Assembly: GCA_019359595.1 (NCBI GenBank)
Contig: JAHHGZ010000055.1
Coordinates: 1 to 46,235, forward strand
Length of the DNA stretch: 46,235 nt
Direction: 5' to 3'
From: Cyanomargarita calcarea GSE-NOS-MK-12-04C
Lineage (GTDB): Bacteria > Cyanobacteriota > Cyanobacteriia > Cyanobacteriales > Nostocaceae
The translations under genes were made by a program, and so were the position numbers. Shown here one piece after another: positions 33,570 to 42,989 of the stretch (position 1 is its first letter; every line of letters starts with the position of its first letter). Below the pieces are notes generated by a model. It was not told where the DNA came from. It saw only the letters and a list, made by a program, of their open reading frames with translations, and did not search any database.

Positions 33570-36188
33570 ATGCAACCAACTAACCCGAACCAATTTACCG
33601 AAAAAGCGTGGGAAGCGATCGCCCACACTCAAGATATCGCCAAACAGTACAATCAACAGCAGATTGAAAGCGAACACCTGATGAAAGCGCTGCTGGAACA
33701 AGATGGACTTGCGAGTGCTATTTTCACTAAGTCTGGTGCGAACCTGCAAAAACTGCGTGATAGAACTGAACAATACATCAAAACTCAGCCGAAAGTCTCT
33801 GGTAGCAGCACTTCTATCTATTTGGGACGCAGCGTAGATACACTCTTGGATCGAGCAGAAGGGTATCGCAAGGAGTTTAAGGATGAATTTATCTCTATCG
33901 AACACTTATTACTCGCTTATGCTAAAGATGACCGCTTTGGCAAAAATTTTCTCCAAGAATTTGGATTAAACGAAGCGAAATTAAAGAATATTATTAAACA
34001 AGTTCGTGGGAGCCAAAAAGTGACCGACCAAAATCCAGAAGGCAAATATGAAGCACTGGAAAAATATGGGCGTGACTTAACAGAAGCTGCCCGTCAAGGT
34101 AAACTCGATCCAGTGATTGGTCGCGATGATGAAATTCGCCGCACTATCCAAATTTTGTCCCGTCGGACTAAAAATAACCCGGTGCTGATTGGGGAACCTG
34201 GTGTGGGAAAAACAGCGATCGCTGAAGGTTTAGCACAGCGGATTGTTGCGGGTGATGTGCCTCAATCCTTGAAAGACCGCAAGTTAATTGCCTTAGATAT
34301 GGGTAGTTTAATTGCGGGGGCAAAATTCCGGGGTGAATTTGAAGAACGTCTGAAGGCAGTATTAAAAGAAGTTACCGAATCCAACGGCAATTTTGTTTTA
34401 TTTATCGACGAAATTCACACTGTCGTCGGTGCGGGTGCAACCCAAGGGGCGATGGATGCTGGTAACTTATTAAAACCGATGTTAGCGCGGGGTGAATTGC
34501 GCTGTATTGGGGCGACAACTCTGGATGAATATCGCAAGTATATTGAAAAAGATGCCGCCCTAGAAAGACGCTTTCAGCAGGTTTATGTAGACCAGCCAAG
34601 CGAACAAGATACTATTTCTATCTTGCGGGGATTGAGAGAACGCTATGAAAACCACCACGGGGTGAAGATTTCTGATAGTGCTTTAGTTGCAGCGGCTATA
34701 TTGTCTAATCGCTATATTTCTGACCGTTTTTTACCAGATAAAGCGATTGATTTGGTGGATGAAGCTGCAGCCCGTCTGAAAATGGAAATTACTTCCAAAC
34801 CTGAAGAACTTGATGAAATTGACCGCAAGATTCTACAACTAGAAATGGAGCGGCTATCTTTACAAAAAGAAAGCGATGCAGCTTCTTTTGAGCGTTTGCA
34901 AAGACTGGAAAAGGAACTTGCAGATTTAAAGGAAGAACAAAGAACTCTCAATACTCAATGGCAATCTGAAAAGGGGATTATTACCAAAATTCAGTCTGTT
35001 AAACAAGAGATTGAACGGGTTAACTTGGAAATTCAGCAAGCAGAACGCGATTACGACCTCAACCGGGCTGCTGAGTTGAAATACGGCAATTTAACAGAGT
35101 TACACCGTCAATTAGAAGCAGTAGAAAGTGAATTAGCCCAAGCACAACGGACGGGAAAATCTTTGCTGCGGGAAGAAGTTACAGAATCTGATATTGCAGA
35201 AGTTATTTCCAAATGGACAGGAATTCCCATCAGTAAATTGGTGGAATCTGAGAAAGAAAAACTGCTGCAATTGGAAGATGAACTGCACCACCGTGTCGTC
35301 GGACAACATGAAGCTGTAACTGCAGTGGCAGACGCAATTCAACGTTCCCGTGCTGGTTTAGCAGATCCCAACCGTCCGATCGCTAGCTTTATTTTCCTCG
35401 GTCCAACGGGTGTAGGTAAAACTGAATTAGCGAAAGCTTTGGCGGCTTATCTCTTCGACACTGAGGAAGCGCTGGTGCGGATTGATATGTCTGAGTATAT
35501 GGAGAAACACGCAGTTTCTCGCCTCCTCGGTGCGCCTCCTGGATACGTGGGATACGATGAAGGCGGACAACTCACCGAAGCCATTCGCCGTCGTCCCTAT
35601 TCGGTGTTGTTGTTCGACGAAATCGAAAAAGCACACCCAGATGTATTTAACATCTTCCTGCAAATCTTGGATGATGGACGTGTCACCGATGCCCAAGGTC
35701 ATACGGTGGACTTCAAAAATACCATCATCATCATGACCAGCAATATCGGTTCGCAATATATTCTGGATTTAGCTGGGAATGACGCACATCATGATGAAAT
35801 GCGCCGTCGGGTGATGGAAGCAATGCGCAATACCTTCCGTCCAGAATTCCTCAACCGGGTGGACGAGCAAATTATCTTCCACGCTTTGCAAAAATCAGAA
35901 TTGCGGAATATTGTCCAGTTACAGGTGAATCGGTTAAGAGAAAGATTGAGCGATCGCAAGATGTCGTTAAAACTTTCTGAATCCGCTCTTGACTTTTTGG
36001 CAGAAGTAGGATACGACCCTGTATTTGGGGCCCGTCCTCTGAAGCGGGCAATTCAGCGAGAGTTGGAAACTCAGATTGCGAAGCGGATTTTGCGTGGTGA
36101 ATTCAACGACGGTGACAGCATTCTTGTGGATGTGCAAAATGAGCGTCTTGACTTTCAGCGTTTGTCGGCTCCGATGTTAACAACCTAA
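33570..36188 (+). CDS. clpB: ATP-dependent disaggregase ClpB
   Basis: An 872-aa Hsp100 disaggregase that works with DnaK to rescue aggregated proteins in the cytoplasm. Order: an N-terminal Clp domain (about 1-145), AAA1 with Walker A GEPGVGKT at 208-215 and Walker B LFIDEIHT, the ClpB-specific coiled-coil M domain (about 410-530; [32 protein letters not shown]), AAA2 with Walker A GPTGVGKT at 611-618 and [12 protein letters not shown], and the C-terminal small domain. The M domain excludes ClpC/ClpA. It starts with ATG and has no visible strong ribosome site. Cyanobacteria usually carry two ClpB paralogues; which one this is cannot be told here. Confidence 0.97.
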   Translation: MQPTNPNQFTEKAWEAIAHTQDIAKQYNQQQIESEHLMKALLEQDGLASAIFTKSGANLQKLRDRTEQYIKTQPKVSGSSTSIYLGRSVDTLLDRAEGYRKEFKDEFISIEHLLLAYAKDDRFGKNFLQEFGLNEAKLKNIIKQVRGSQKVTDQNPEGKYEALEKYGRDLTEAARQGKLDPVIGRDDEIRRTIQILSRRTKNNPVLIGEPGVGKTAIAEGLAQRIVAGDVPQSLKDRKLIALDMGSLIAGAKFRGEFEERLKAVLKEVTESNGNFVLFIDEIHTVVGAGATQGAMDAGNLLKPMLARGELRCIGATTLDEYRKYIEKDAALERRFQQVYVDQPSEQDTISILRGLRERYENHHGVKISDSALVAAAILSNRYISDRFLPDKAIDLVDEAAARLKMEITSKPEELDEIDRKILQLEMERLSLQKESDAASFERLQRLEKELADLKEEQRTLNTQWQSEKGIITKIQSVKQEIERVNLEIQQAERDYDLNRAAELKYGNLTELHRQLEAVESELAQAQRTGKSLLREEVTESDIAEVISKWTGIPISKLVESEKEKLLQLEDELHHRVVGQHEAVTAVADAIQRSRAGLADPNRPIASFIFLGPTGVGKTELAKALAAYLFDTEEALVRIDMSEYMEKHAVSRLLGAPPGYVGYDEGGQLTEAIRRRPYSVLLFDEIEKAHPDVFNIFLQILDDGRVTDAQGHTVDFKNTIIIMTSNIGSQYILDLAGNDAHHDEMRRRVMEAMRNTFRPEFLNRVDEQIIFHALQKSELRNIVQLQVNRLRERLSDRKMSLKLSESALDFLAEVGYDPVFGARPLKRAIQRELETQIAKRILRGEFNDGDSILVDVQNERLDFQRLSAPMLTT

Positions 36189-36196
36189 AATGTGCG

Positions 36197-36251
36197 GCTA
36201 CCTCACAGGGATGGATCGGTTACAGGAACATACATCCTTAAGGGAGGTAGC
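36197..36251 (+). terminator. Structured hairpin after clpB
   Basis: GCTACCTC (36197-36204) pairs with GAGGTAGC (36244-36251), enclosing a second GGATG/CATCC helix. It begins nine bases after the clpB stop. No T-tract follows, so it could stabilise the 3' end as well as terminate. Confidence 0.55.
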
Positions 36252-36367
36252 TGTAACGTGTACGCAGTTCATGATGGCTACTTAGAAAAAAAAGTAACAA
36301 GAAAATCATGTACTATTTTGTATTAATACCCAATATTTTCAGTAGTTAGATTGGGTCTTATCTACCT

Positions 36368-38074
36368 ATGACTAAAGCTACATCTCTTTTGATAAATTTA
36401 GAGCGTGTCTGGCGGGTGTTACTGAAAAAATTTTCTGTTCCAATTGCTCTTGGACTAAGTTTGACTGTATTCGTTGCAACTGCTTTTTTAGAACCAGCTT
36501 ACATAGAAAAGGATAACAATACAGATAATCAGGAAAAGGCTCAATGTACGGATAGTATTTCGTTAAACTACATCATTTGCAAAGTAACAAATTCAAAATT
36601 TTTGGGACAAGTCCAAAACTTTAGCGTCATTCTGGCAGCCTGTTTGTACATTTTGAGTGCAGGTGATCGCAAAAAACAAGCTGAGCTTCAAGCATGGCAG
36701 TTGATTGACGGCGCTCGTGATATAGAGACAAGTGGTGCGAGAATAAAGGCATTAGAAGAATTGAATGAAGAAGGTGTTTTGCTTCGGGGACTTGATGCCG
36801 ATGGAGCCGATCTAATCGAAATTAACTTACCAAAAGCCAATCTAGAACGCGCAAATTTAAAAAATGCGTTGCTCCAAGGCGCTAATCTTAGGAAAGCACG
36901 TCTTTATCAAGCTAAGCTTCAAAATACCAAATTACAAGGGGCAAAGCTTCAGGAAGCATATCTCTGGGGTGCAAATCTTGAGGGTGCGAACCTTCAACCG
37001 CGTGAACCTGAAATTGATTCCCAGTCCTCGATTGAGCAAATTACCAATTTACAAAGTGCAAAGCTTGGTAAAGCCAATCTGAATAAGGCAATTTTAGTAC
37101 AGGCTAATCTAAAAGAAGCTGACTTGCGTGGGGCATTTCTACGCGGGTCTGATTTATGCAAAACAATTTTAGAAGATGCAGATATTTATGGTGCTGCATT
37201 TGGTGGTGCGAACAATCTAAATATTGAGCAAATCAAATTAGCAAAAAATTGGAAAGAAGCTAAATATGATAAAAAATTCTGTTTAGCACATCAAGAATAT
37301 AATCTACTTTCTGATGAAGAAAATATAACGATAAATACAAGCGATAATCATGAAGAGCCTGGGGAAATAAAACTATTGGGACTAGTACATAAAATACTGT
37401 CAACAAAGGAAATTGAGAAGCGTAAAGAAATAGCCGAAATCCGCCAAAAAATTGCTGAATTAATTAATTTAGTAGACAGCAACCCCTCAGTTTCATTAGT
37501 TAGCAATCCGCTTCTTGAAGACCTCACAAATGCCGCTGAAAGATTGATATCAGATGATAAAGTATCTGAGGATTCACGCATCGATGAAGCAGCAGAAATG
37601 CGCTCAAAAATTGCAAATTTACATGAAGCAGCACGCAATCGGGATGAGAAATATAAAGAAGCTGCTAAGAAAAGGCAAGAAGCTAACATGCTTGAAGAGC
37701 CTTTCCGAATTGCAGGTAAATGGTTAATTGGGAATTATCAGCAGATTAGAAACGAGGGAGTTAGATATTATATACAACAAAAACAATATGCACGAACGAT
37801 GAGTGAAGAACTTAATTGGCTTATGCAACTTGAAAACGATATTGACAACGTGCTGTCACATATTGCAACCAGTCTTGTCAATCTTGAAAAAGAACCACCT
37901 AGTTTTAAAGGATTTGAATTTCAACTACAATTTCCCATTCAATCTGAAGTATTGCAAGTAATATATAATGACGTGATTCCCAAAATTGTAAATGAGCAAA
38001 ATAATGTACTTACTGAAAAAGCAAAGGAAATTTTATACTATGTTTTAAAATCAACGATTAAAACTCTCCAGTAA
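36368..38074 (+). CDS. Membrane pentapeptide-repeat protein with coiled-coil tail
   Basis: A 568-aa protein. Two N-terminal hydrophobic helices (FSVPIALGLSLTVFVATAF near 18-40; VILAACLYILSAG near 84-100) predict membrane anchoring. Then come about 30 pentapeptide repeats of the A(N/D)LxxA type in two blocks (about 135-205 and 225-285: RANLKNALLQGANLRKARL, GKANLNKAILVQANL), forming a right-handed quadrilateral helix. The C-terminal half (about 330-568) is charged and coiled-coil rich (KEIEKRKEIAEIRQKIAEL, AARNRDEKYKEAAKKRQEAN). It starts with ATG. This combination is typical of cyanobacterial membrane pentapeptide proteins of unknown function. Confidence 0.86.
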   Translation: MTKATSLLINLERVWRVLLKKFSVPIALGLSLTVFVATAFLEPAYIEKDNNTDNQEKAQCTDSISLNYIICKVTNSKFLGQVQNFSVILAACLYILSAGDRKKQAELQAWQLIDGARDIETSGARIKALEELNEEGVLLRGLDADGADLIEINLPKANLERANLKNALLQGANLRKARLYQAKLQNTKLQGAKLQEAYLWGANLEGANLQPREPEIDSQSSIEQITNLQSAKLGKANLNKAILVQANLKEADLRGAFLRGSDLCKTILEDADIYGAAFGGANNLNIEQIKLAKNWKEAKYDKKFCLAHQEYNLLSDEENITINTSDNHEEPGEIKLLGLVHKILSTKEIEKRKEIAEIRQKIAELINLVDSNPSVSLVSNPLLEDLTNAAERLISDDKVSEDSRIDEAAEMRSKIANLHEAARNRDEKYKEAAKKRQEANMLEEPFRIAGKWLIGNYQQIRNEGVRYYIQQKQYARTMSEELNWLMQLENDIDNVLSHIATSLVNLEKEPPSFKGFEFQLQFPIQSEVLQVIYNDVIPKIVNEQNNVLTEKAKEILYYVLKSTIKTLQ

Positions 38075-38154
38075 TAGCCATGCGATCGCTTATCTCGTAA
38101 TCTTTACCCAGAGGATGTTTCGAGCCTTTTTTTTTGGGTAATAATTTTGGTACA

Positions 38155-38299
38155 GTGCGAAACGCATAAATCTAGGTTTTATAAGGCTTTGAGAGATGTG
38201 GTGAGAAATCCGGGTAAATAGATTCTGGTGTGTGAAGCCACCATGTCAGAAAAAACAAGGGTAGCTTCATGAGGGCATGGGAGTATCCCAATTTTGCAC
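38155..38299. mobile_element. MITE-like or structured intergenic element
   Basis: Ends GTGCGAAA (38155) and TTTTGCAC (to 38299) form near-perfect terminal inverted repeats around a 145-base non-coding unit. Inside are a strong hairpin TGAAGC-x-ACC / GGT-x-GCTTCA (38233-38269) and TGGGA-GTA-TCCCA (38278-38290). A third hairpin AGGACT/AGTCCT (38310-38344) lies just outside. It occupies the 38075-38411 gap after the pentapeptide gene. Its nature as transposon remnant versus ncRNA is undecided. Confidence 0.4.
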
Positions 38300-38411
38300 C
38301 AATAGCCAAAGGACTGTAACTCTTTGTCTAAAAGCTAAAGTCCTCACTTAAGAGAACTGAAGAGTTAGATTGACAGATATTTTTGCACAATTGGAATGCT
38401 CTCCAAGGGCA

Positions 38412-38642
38412 TTAGCCTGCACAGTTTTCCCAGTAGTCATTATAGTGATTTTTTAACCAGGGGTTTTGATTCATACATTGAATGATTTGTGGGCATACTT
38501 GTAGCCCCTGCTCATACTGGTATATATATACCAGCAACTCATTGAGAGCAATTGTCATCTGTTGATTTGCCCCAGCTTCTAAAGACGCAGCTTGGTAACG
38601 CAATATTGCAGCTTTGTTCAGATCATCATACGGATTTGCCAT
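38412..38642 (-). CDS. Small cysteine-containing protein, 76 aa
   Basis: A 76-aa protein beginning MANPYDDLNKAAILRYQAAS, a helical, amphipathic N-terminus followed by a hydrophobic amide-rich helix (QQMTIALNELLVYIYQYEQG). The C-terminal third carries three cysteines (C50, C56, C74) in VCPQIIQCM and WENCAG. I do not recognise the family. The ATG has a GGAGG-like sequence about eight bases upstream (minus strand), supporting expression. The leader-helix plus Cys-containing tail shape recalls peptide precursors, but no modification enzyme is nearby, so this is only a resemblance. Confidence 0.7.
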   Translation of the reverse strand: MANPYDDLNKAAILRYQAASLEAGANQQMTIALNELLVYIYQYEQGLQVCPQIIQCMNQNPWLKNHYNDYWENCAG

Positions 38643-39951
38643 TAATTCATTCCTCCTTACAGAATAAATACCTATTGACAGGAAAATAATGGTGATTAGC
38701 TCAGATTTATTTGGCTACACATCAATAGGGAATCGCGTAGTAATAATTACACGACTATTTATTTAATATCGGTATAATTTCAGTAAGTTTACGTAAAATT
38801 TATTTCTCTAGATAAAGACTTTATAAAACAACAGTCTTAAATCCATAAAAATACTTACAAGCTTTACTCAGCAAGAGTTTTAGCCTTTGCATCGCTCTGA
38901 AAAACTCTTAACAATTAATTTCTCGGACTTTGCTTATCATCGCAGCTTTGCTAGCAAGCGATCGCTTAGTATACTGCCAAGAAATAAATGCCCAGCCGTC
39001 ACACTTAGATCCTGTCTTCGACACGCTAAGTCCCAAGGGGACTGGCTTCGCCAACGCGAACGACACACACGAGCAGTTAAGCACACGGCTGGGCATTTAT
39101 TTTTATGGATCGCTCTTACGGTGGACGGTCACCCGATACGGGAAAATAAACTGACTCTATAAAAGCCTTAATTCTAATTTCACACACAGTTTTGTGACTA
39201 TCAATTAACTGAAAGCGATGTCTTTTACTCGTTGAGGGTAATGCTTCTGTTTAAGAACAACATTGCCAGACAATGAGAGTGACAAAATTAAATTGACCGT
39301 AACTTCACAAGTAATAGTCATTATTCTTACTTTTTCGCTTGTCAGAGATTAATATTTTTTTCAAGGGCATTGCGTATTGAAAAGAGATTTTCCCTACATG
39401 AAAATAAAGTATATTTGCCTCATACTTACACTTGAGTTCGGATTGAAATTACATAAATCCCTGCTTTCTGTGCCAATTACAAGTAGATTGCTTATCGAAA
39501 CAGTCTGAAATCTAAAATACAGGATTGTCAGCTTTTCCTAACTATTGAATTCAGTTAATACCAGGTGTGACAAGCTTTTTTTACCTGAAGAGCAAAAATT
39601 TGCTTGCCATATTTTTAACTTGATTACTCAGTAAACCTAGCTAATAACTAATATGAAGTTTTGTAAAAAGTTGCCAAACTGGCAACAATACTTGGTTGGA
39701 TTTGTTATTCATTTACTAAGCAGGGTCGTTTAATTGATGTCTACCAACTGAACTCCACAAAGCATTTTTAGAGAGTGCATAATGGAAGACAATACTCTAC
39801 CACCAACCGAGTATCTAGGATAAACACGAGAGCTAACCAATTTTTGCCTGAAAGAAAGAGAAAACTTTTCAATAATTCTGTTCACTGCAAACAAATTAGA
39901 TGGCAATATTGGAAAGCGTTACAGTAATTTTTTAACAAACACCATCAGAAG
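38643..39951. other. 1.3-kb gene-poor region upstream of the kinase gene
   Basis: No convincing gene is present. It contains the 121-base inverted-repeat element at 38982-39102, a 7-bp hairpin GTTGCCA-AAC-TGGCAAC at 39670-39686, and otherwise AT-rich sequence. Open frames at 38887-39162 simply read through the inverted repeat. The kinase start at 39952 lies about 850 bases beyond the last recognisable element, leaving room for a long leader or undetected ncRNA. Confidence 0.5.
38982..39102. mobile_element. Inverted-repeat element with 18-bp perfect arms
   Basis: AAATAAATGCCCAGCCGT (38982-38999) and its exact reverse complement (39085-39102) enclose 85 bases. The interior carries palindromic words common in Nostocales intergenic DNA (GACACGCTAAGTCCCAAGG, CTTCGCCAACGCGAAC). 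The structure suits a MITE or a repeat that acts as a bidirectional terminator. Confidence 0.5.
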
Positions 39952-41670
39952 ATGATAGGTCAATTACTAGCAGGACATTATAAAGTCCTTCAAGTATTGG
40001 GTGAGGGGGGCTTTGGACAAACCTATATAGTTGAGGACATCCACCTTCCTGGAAAACCTCAATGCGTTCTCAAACATCTCAAACCTACTAGTACAGACCC
40101 TGAGGTTTTAGAAAGTTCTAGGAGGTTATTTCAAAAAGAAGCTGAGACATTGCAGTATTTGGGCAATCATGACCAGATACCGAGGCTTTTAGCTTATTTT
40201 GAACAAGATCAAGAGTTTTACTTAGTCCAAGAATTGATTCTTGGGCATCCCCTGAGTAAAGAATTACCTCCGGGGAAGAAGTGGACGGAAAATCAGATTG
40301 TTCTAATGCTGATTGAAGTATTGAGCATTTTAGAATTTGTCCACACTCAGGGGGTGATTCATCGCGATATTAAACCGGATAATTTGATTAGACGTACCAG
40401 CGATCGCAGATTAATCTTGATTGACTTTGGGGCAATTAAGCTGATAAGGAAACAAACGGCGATCGCTACCGCACAGCACAACATCACAATTGCCATTGGG
40501 ACTCCGGGTTATATGCCTAGCGAACATACCAGACGCTTACCCCGTCCCAGCAGCGATATTTATGCTGTGGGAATGATGGGCATCCAAGCATTAACCGGAG
40601 TATCTCCCCGTGAACTTAAAGACGATCAAAATACCGGGGAAATACTGTGGCAAAACCTGACGGATGTCAGTCTTGAGTTGGATGCTGTGCTGAGTAAGAT
40701 GACCCGCTATCATTTCAAAGACCGTTATCAGAGTGCGAGTGAGGCAATAGTAGCACTGCGGGAATTGGTAAATCCTGATGACATTCCTCCAATCGAAGCT
40801 GTTACGACTACTTCCTTACACGAACTAACATTGGAGTGGGTAGAAGCGGGACAGATTGTGACTCGGGCAATTTTGGAGAAGCAACAAAGCAACAACTTTG
40901 GTGGAGTCCGTATTGGTCGCGATCCAGAAACTTGCGATATTGTTTTATCTGAAGCAACAGTATCAGCGCTGCATGCAGAAATCTTCTTTAATTCCCAGAT
41001 CAAGAGATTCTATTTGCGAAATCTGCGCCAAAGGAATCCGCCAATTGTTGATGGGCAAATGCTTTTAGCCGGAGAAATGCCGCTTGCCATCGGTAGTAAT
41101 TTGCGGTTGGGTCAACAAAGATTGAAAGTCAGTGATATCACTCTCAAGAACTATCCTACAGAATACACACCTCGGGAATATGCCACAAACGACCAGATGG
41201 GACAACAACCTGTAGTTAAGACTGTATTACCACCCAAAATCAGCAATTTTGAGCAAAATATCGCTTCATATGTACCCCCGACTCTTTCCCCGTTTTGGTC
41301 TTATTCGAGCAAATTACTGTTGTTAATTGGGGTGGGTGCAGCTGCTGTATTGAGTACGGTTGGTGGTTTAGTTTTATCTAAGACTGGGAATTTTGGTGCG
41401 ACTCGTGTGGAACGAAATTCGATATCCCCTTCTGTGCAACTATGCCGGGTGATTTTTCCAAATGATGGAAATTCGGTAAATTTAAGCCTGCAACCGGATT
41501 CACAAGCGAAAAAATTGAAACAATTAAAAACAGGCGATCGCGTTTTGTTTATCAAAGAAGAAGGTGATTTTGCCCAAGTTAAACTTGCTGATGGTACTCA
41601 GGGCTGGATTCTCAGAAATCAGATCCAGCCTTGCGTCTTGCGTCCCACACCTTTTCCACCGAAACAGTAA
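39952..41670 (+). CDS. Serine/threonine protein kinase with FHA and SH3-like domains
   Basis: A 572-aa Hanks-type kinase. Residues about 10-275 form the kinase domain: glycine loop LGEGGFGQTY, catalytic loop HRDIKPDN at 137-144, DFG at 158-160, GTPGYMPSEH activation segment, and AVGMMGIQALTG. All key residues are present, so it should be active. About 300-395 is an FHA phosphothreonine-binding domain (RIGRDPETCDIVL, VSALHAEI). One transmembrane helix (about 449-472, LLLLIGVGAAAVLSTVGG) leads to an outer SH3b-like domain (about 495-560, KKLKQLKTGDRVLFIKEEGDF, GWILRNQI). This is a cytoplasmic kinase with an external sensor head. It starts with ATG. Confidence 0.92.
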   Translation: MIGQLLAGHYKVLQVLGEGGFGQTYIVEDIHLPGKPQCVLKHLKPTSTDPEVLESSRRLFQKEAETLQYLGNHDQIPRLLAYFEQDQEFYLVQELILGHPLSKELPPGKKWTENQIVLMLIEVLSILEFVHTQGVIHRDIKPDNLIRRTSDRRLILIDFGAIKLIRKQTAIATAQHNITIAIGTPGYMPSEHTRRLPRPSSDIYAVGMMGIQALTGVSPRELKDDQNTGEILWQNLTDVSLELDAVLSKMTRYHFKDRYQSASEAIVALRELVNPDDIPPIEAVTTTSLHELTLEWVEAGQIVTRAILEKQQSNNFGGVRIGRDPETCDIVLSEATVSALHAEIFFNSQIKRFYLRNLRQRNPPIVDGQMLLAGEMPLAIGSNLRLGQQRLKVSDITLKNYPTEYTPREYATNDQMGQQPVVKTVLPPKISNFEQNIASYVPPTLSPFWSYSSKLLLLIGVGAAAVLSTVGGLVLSKTGNFGATRVERNSISPSVQLCRVIFPNDGNSVNLSLQPDSQAKKLKQLKTGDRVLFIKEEGDFAQVKLADGTQGWILRNQIQPCVLRPTPFPPKQ

Positions 41671-41729
41671 AAAGATTGCGCTTCTTCGGCTACCATTCGT
41701 TAAGCTATTAGTAGGTTATTTGTCTGCTT

Positions 41730-42236
41730 ATGTTACAAGTAGATCCTCCTTACTCCCCCAAAGAAATCCTCCCGACGATGTACGATCTCAAGAGTGAAGA
41801 TCGGTCGGAACCAGGTTTGCCTGACGAATTTCATGACTTTCAACCCCAACTGTTGCGGGAAACCTTCCGTCCAGTCACTTATCCGATGGATGAAGTCTTT
41901 GTTGGCAGCGATTTAAATCTTTACTACGATAGTCTTCATCCTCTCTGGTACAAACGACCTGACTGGTTTGGAGTAGTTGGCAATACTAGATTGTACGAAG
42001 GCAGAGAGTTACGCTTAAGTTATGTAATTTGGCAAGAGGTTGTCAGTCCATTTGTAGTGGTTGAATTACTTTCCCCCGGTACCGAAAAAGAAGATTTTGG
42101 GCAGACTGTAAGGACAGTAGATGAACCGCCAACCAAATGGCAGGTGTATGAACAAATACTGCGCGTTCCTTATTACATTATGCCTCCTACCCCCTGCCCG
42201 TGCCCCTCGCATTGGTGGCAGGTTATTGATGTGTAG
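41730..42236 (+). pseudogene. Truncated Uma2 family endonuclease
   Basis: A 168-aa Uma2/DUF820 protein. The N-terminus (PPYSPKEILPTMYDL, EPGLPDEFH), VTYPMDEVFVGSDLNLYYD, KRPDWFGVVG and SPFVVVELLSPGTEKEDFG are full family blocks, as in the large cyanobacterial subgroup. After EQILRVPYYI the expected C-terminal segment (about 60-80 residues) is replaced by a proline/cysteine-rich stretch (MPPTPCPCPSHWWQ) and an early stop. The replacement is pyrimidine-rich low-complexity DNA of the kind found in intergenic repeats, so a repeat insertion or deletion probably cut the gene short. It starts 59 bases after the kinase stop, same strand. Probably non-functional. Confidence 0.75.
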
Positions 42237-42428
42237 TGCGGGTCTACCAAGATGGTTTTGACATGGAAAATAAATTAAGAAACAATTGTTTTTTATTTAA
42301 GTCTTTAGAATTTATCCTTGGGTGAATCAAAACCGTTGAATAGTGGATAATACAACCCGGAATCATCGGGTGAGTCAATGTAGTTTTTAGCAGATACCAA
42401 AAATCACATTAACCAAAGATGGAATGTT

Positions 42429-42701
42429 ATGACCCTAGAACAGGTTCAAGCTTTTTATGACCTTCTCACAAAAGACCAAGGTATTTATGACCAATACTAC
42501 AATAAGTGTTGCTGCCGGGGCTTTTTTGGTATCTGGAATTGGGACAAAACCAAGATTGTCAGTTTTGCGGCTTCTCTTGGCTACAACTTTACTGAAAGCG
42601 AGTTAGACCAAGTATGGTTTGAAAATGATGCAATCGTTACCGAGTCTTCCGTAAATTCCTCAGAATACGGTTCGCTATCTCAGGTTGCAATTGGCTTTTA
42701 G
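42429..42701 (+). CDS. Nif11-like small protein
   Basis: A 90-aa protein matching the Nif11 leader pattern: MTLEQVQAFYDLLTKDQGIYDQY (helix, N-terminal block) and WDKTKIVSFAASLGYNFTESEL (the conserved ALAxxLGYxFTxxEL block near 40-60). Between them is an unusual aromatic/Cys segment with three consecutive cysteines (C27-C29, CCCRGFFGIWNW). The tail (about 65-90) has Ser/Thr but no Cys, so it is not an obvious lanthipeptide core. Nif11 domains occur in nitrogen-fixing cyanobacteria both as RiPP leaders and as stand-alone proteins; no LanM or other modifying gene is in the window. Start at ATG 42429. Confidence 0.75.
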   Translation: MTLEQVQAFYDLLTKDQGIYDQYYNKCCCRGFFGIWNWDKTKIVSFAASLGYNFTESELDQVWFENDAIVTESSVNSSEYGSLSQVAIGF

Positions 42702-42958
42702 TAAAAGCTTTTGGCAATTAGGTAGAATCCGTTGCTATGGAAATAATATATTTTTTTTAACGCGGAGGTACAGAAAGAAAAGTTTTGGGAATAATCGCGA
42801 TATCAGTCGCAAAGATAGGCTGTGGCGCATTTAATTTGCATTACTAGGGCGGGTAAGAGGTCCACCCCCACAAGAGATTTATTAAATTTGGATGTGCAAA
42901 TTAGAAAACTCATAGCATATAACTGAAATCTTTAAAAAACGACGTTTAAAACTTAAAG

Positions 42959-42987
42959 ACGCTTCCTCATCACGAGAAAGCGTTTTT
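42959..42987. terminator. Hairpin with T-run before the DUF924 gene end
   Basis: ACGCTT pairs with AAGCGT, with an inner CTC/GAG, and on the plus strand is followed by TTTTT. It lies just after the DUF924 stop (minus strand) and 250 bases after the Nif11 gene, so it may serve both. The 42702-42958 stretch shows no gene. Confidence 0.55.
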
Positions 42988-42989
42988 GG

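Noticed and set aside
38887-39162. Open frames across the inverted-repeat element
   Set aside because: They read through the 18-bp inverted arms and palindromic interior, with no family resemblance.
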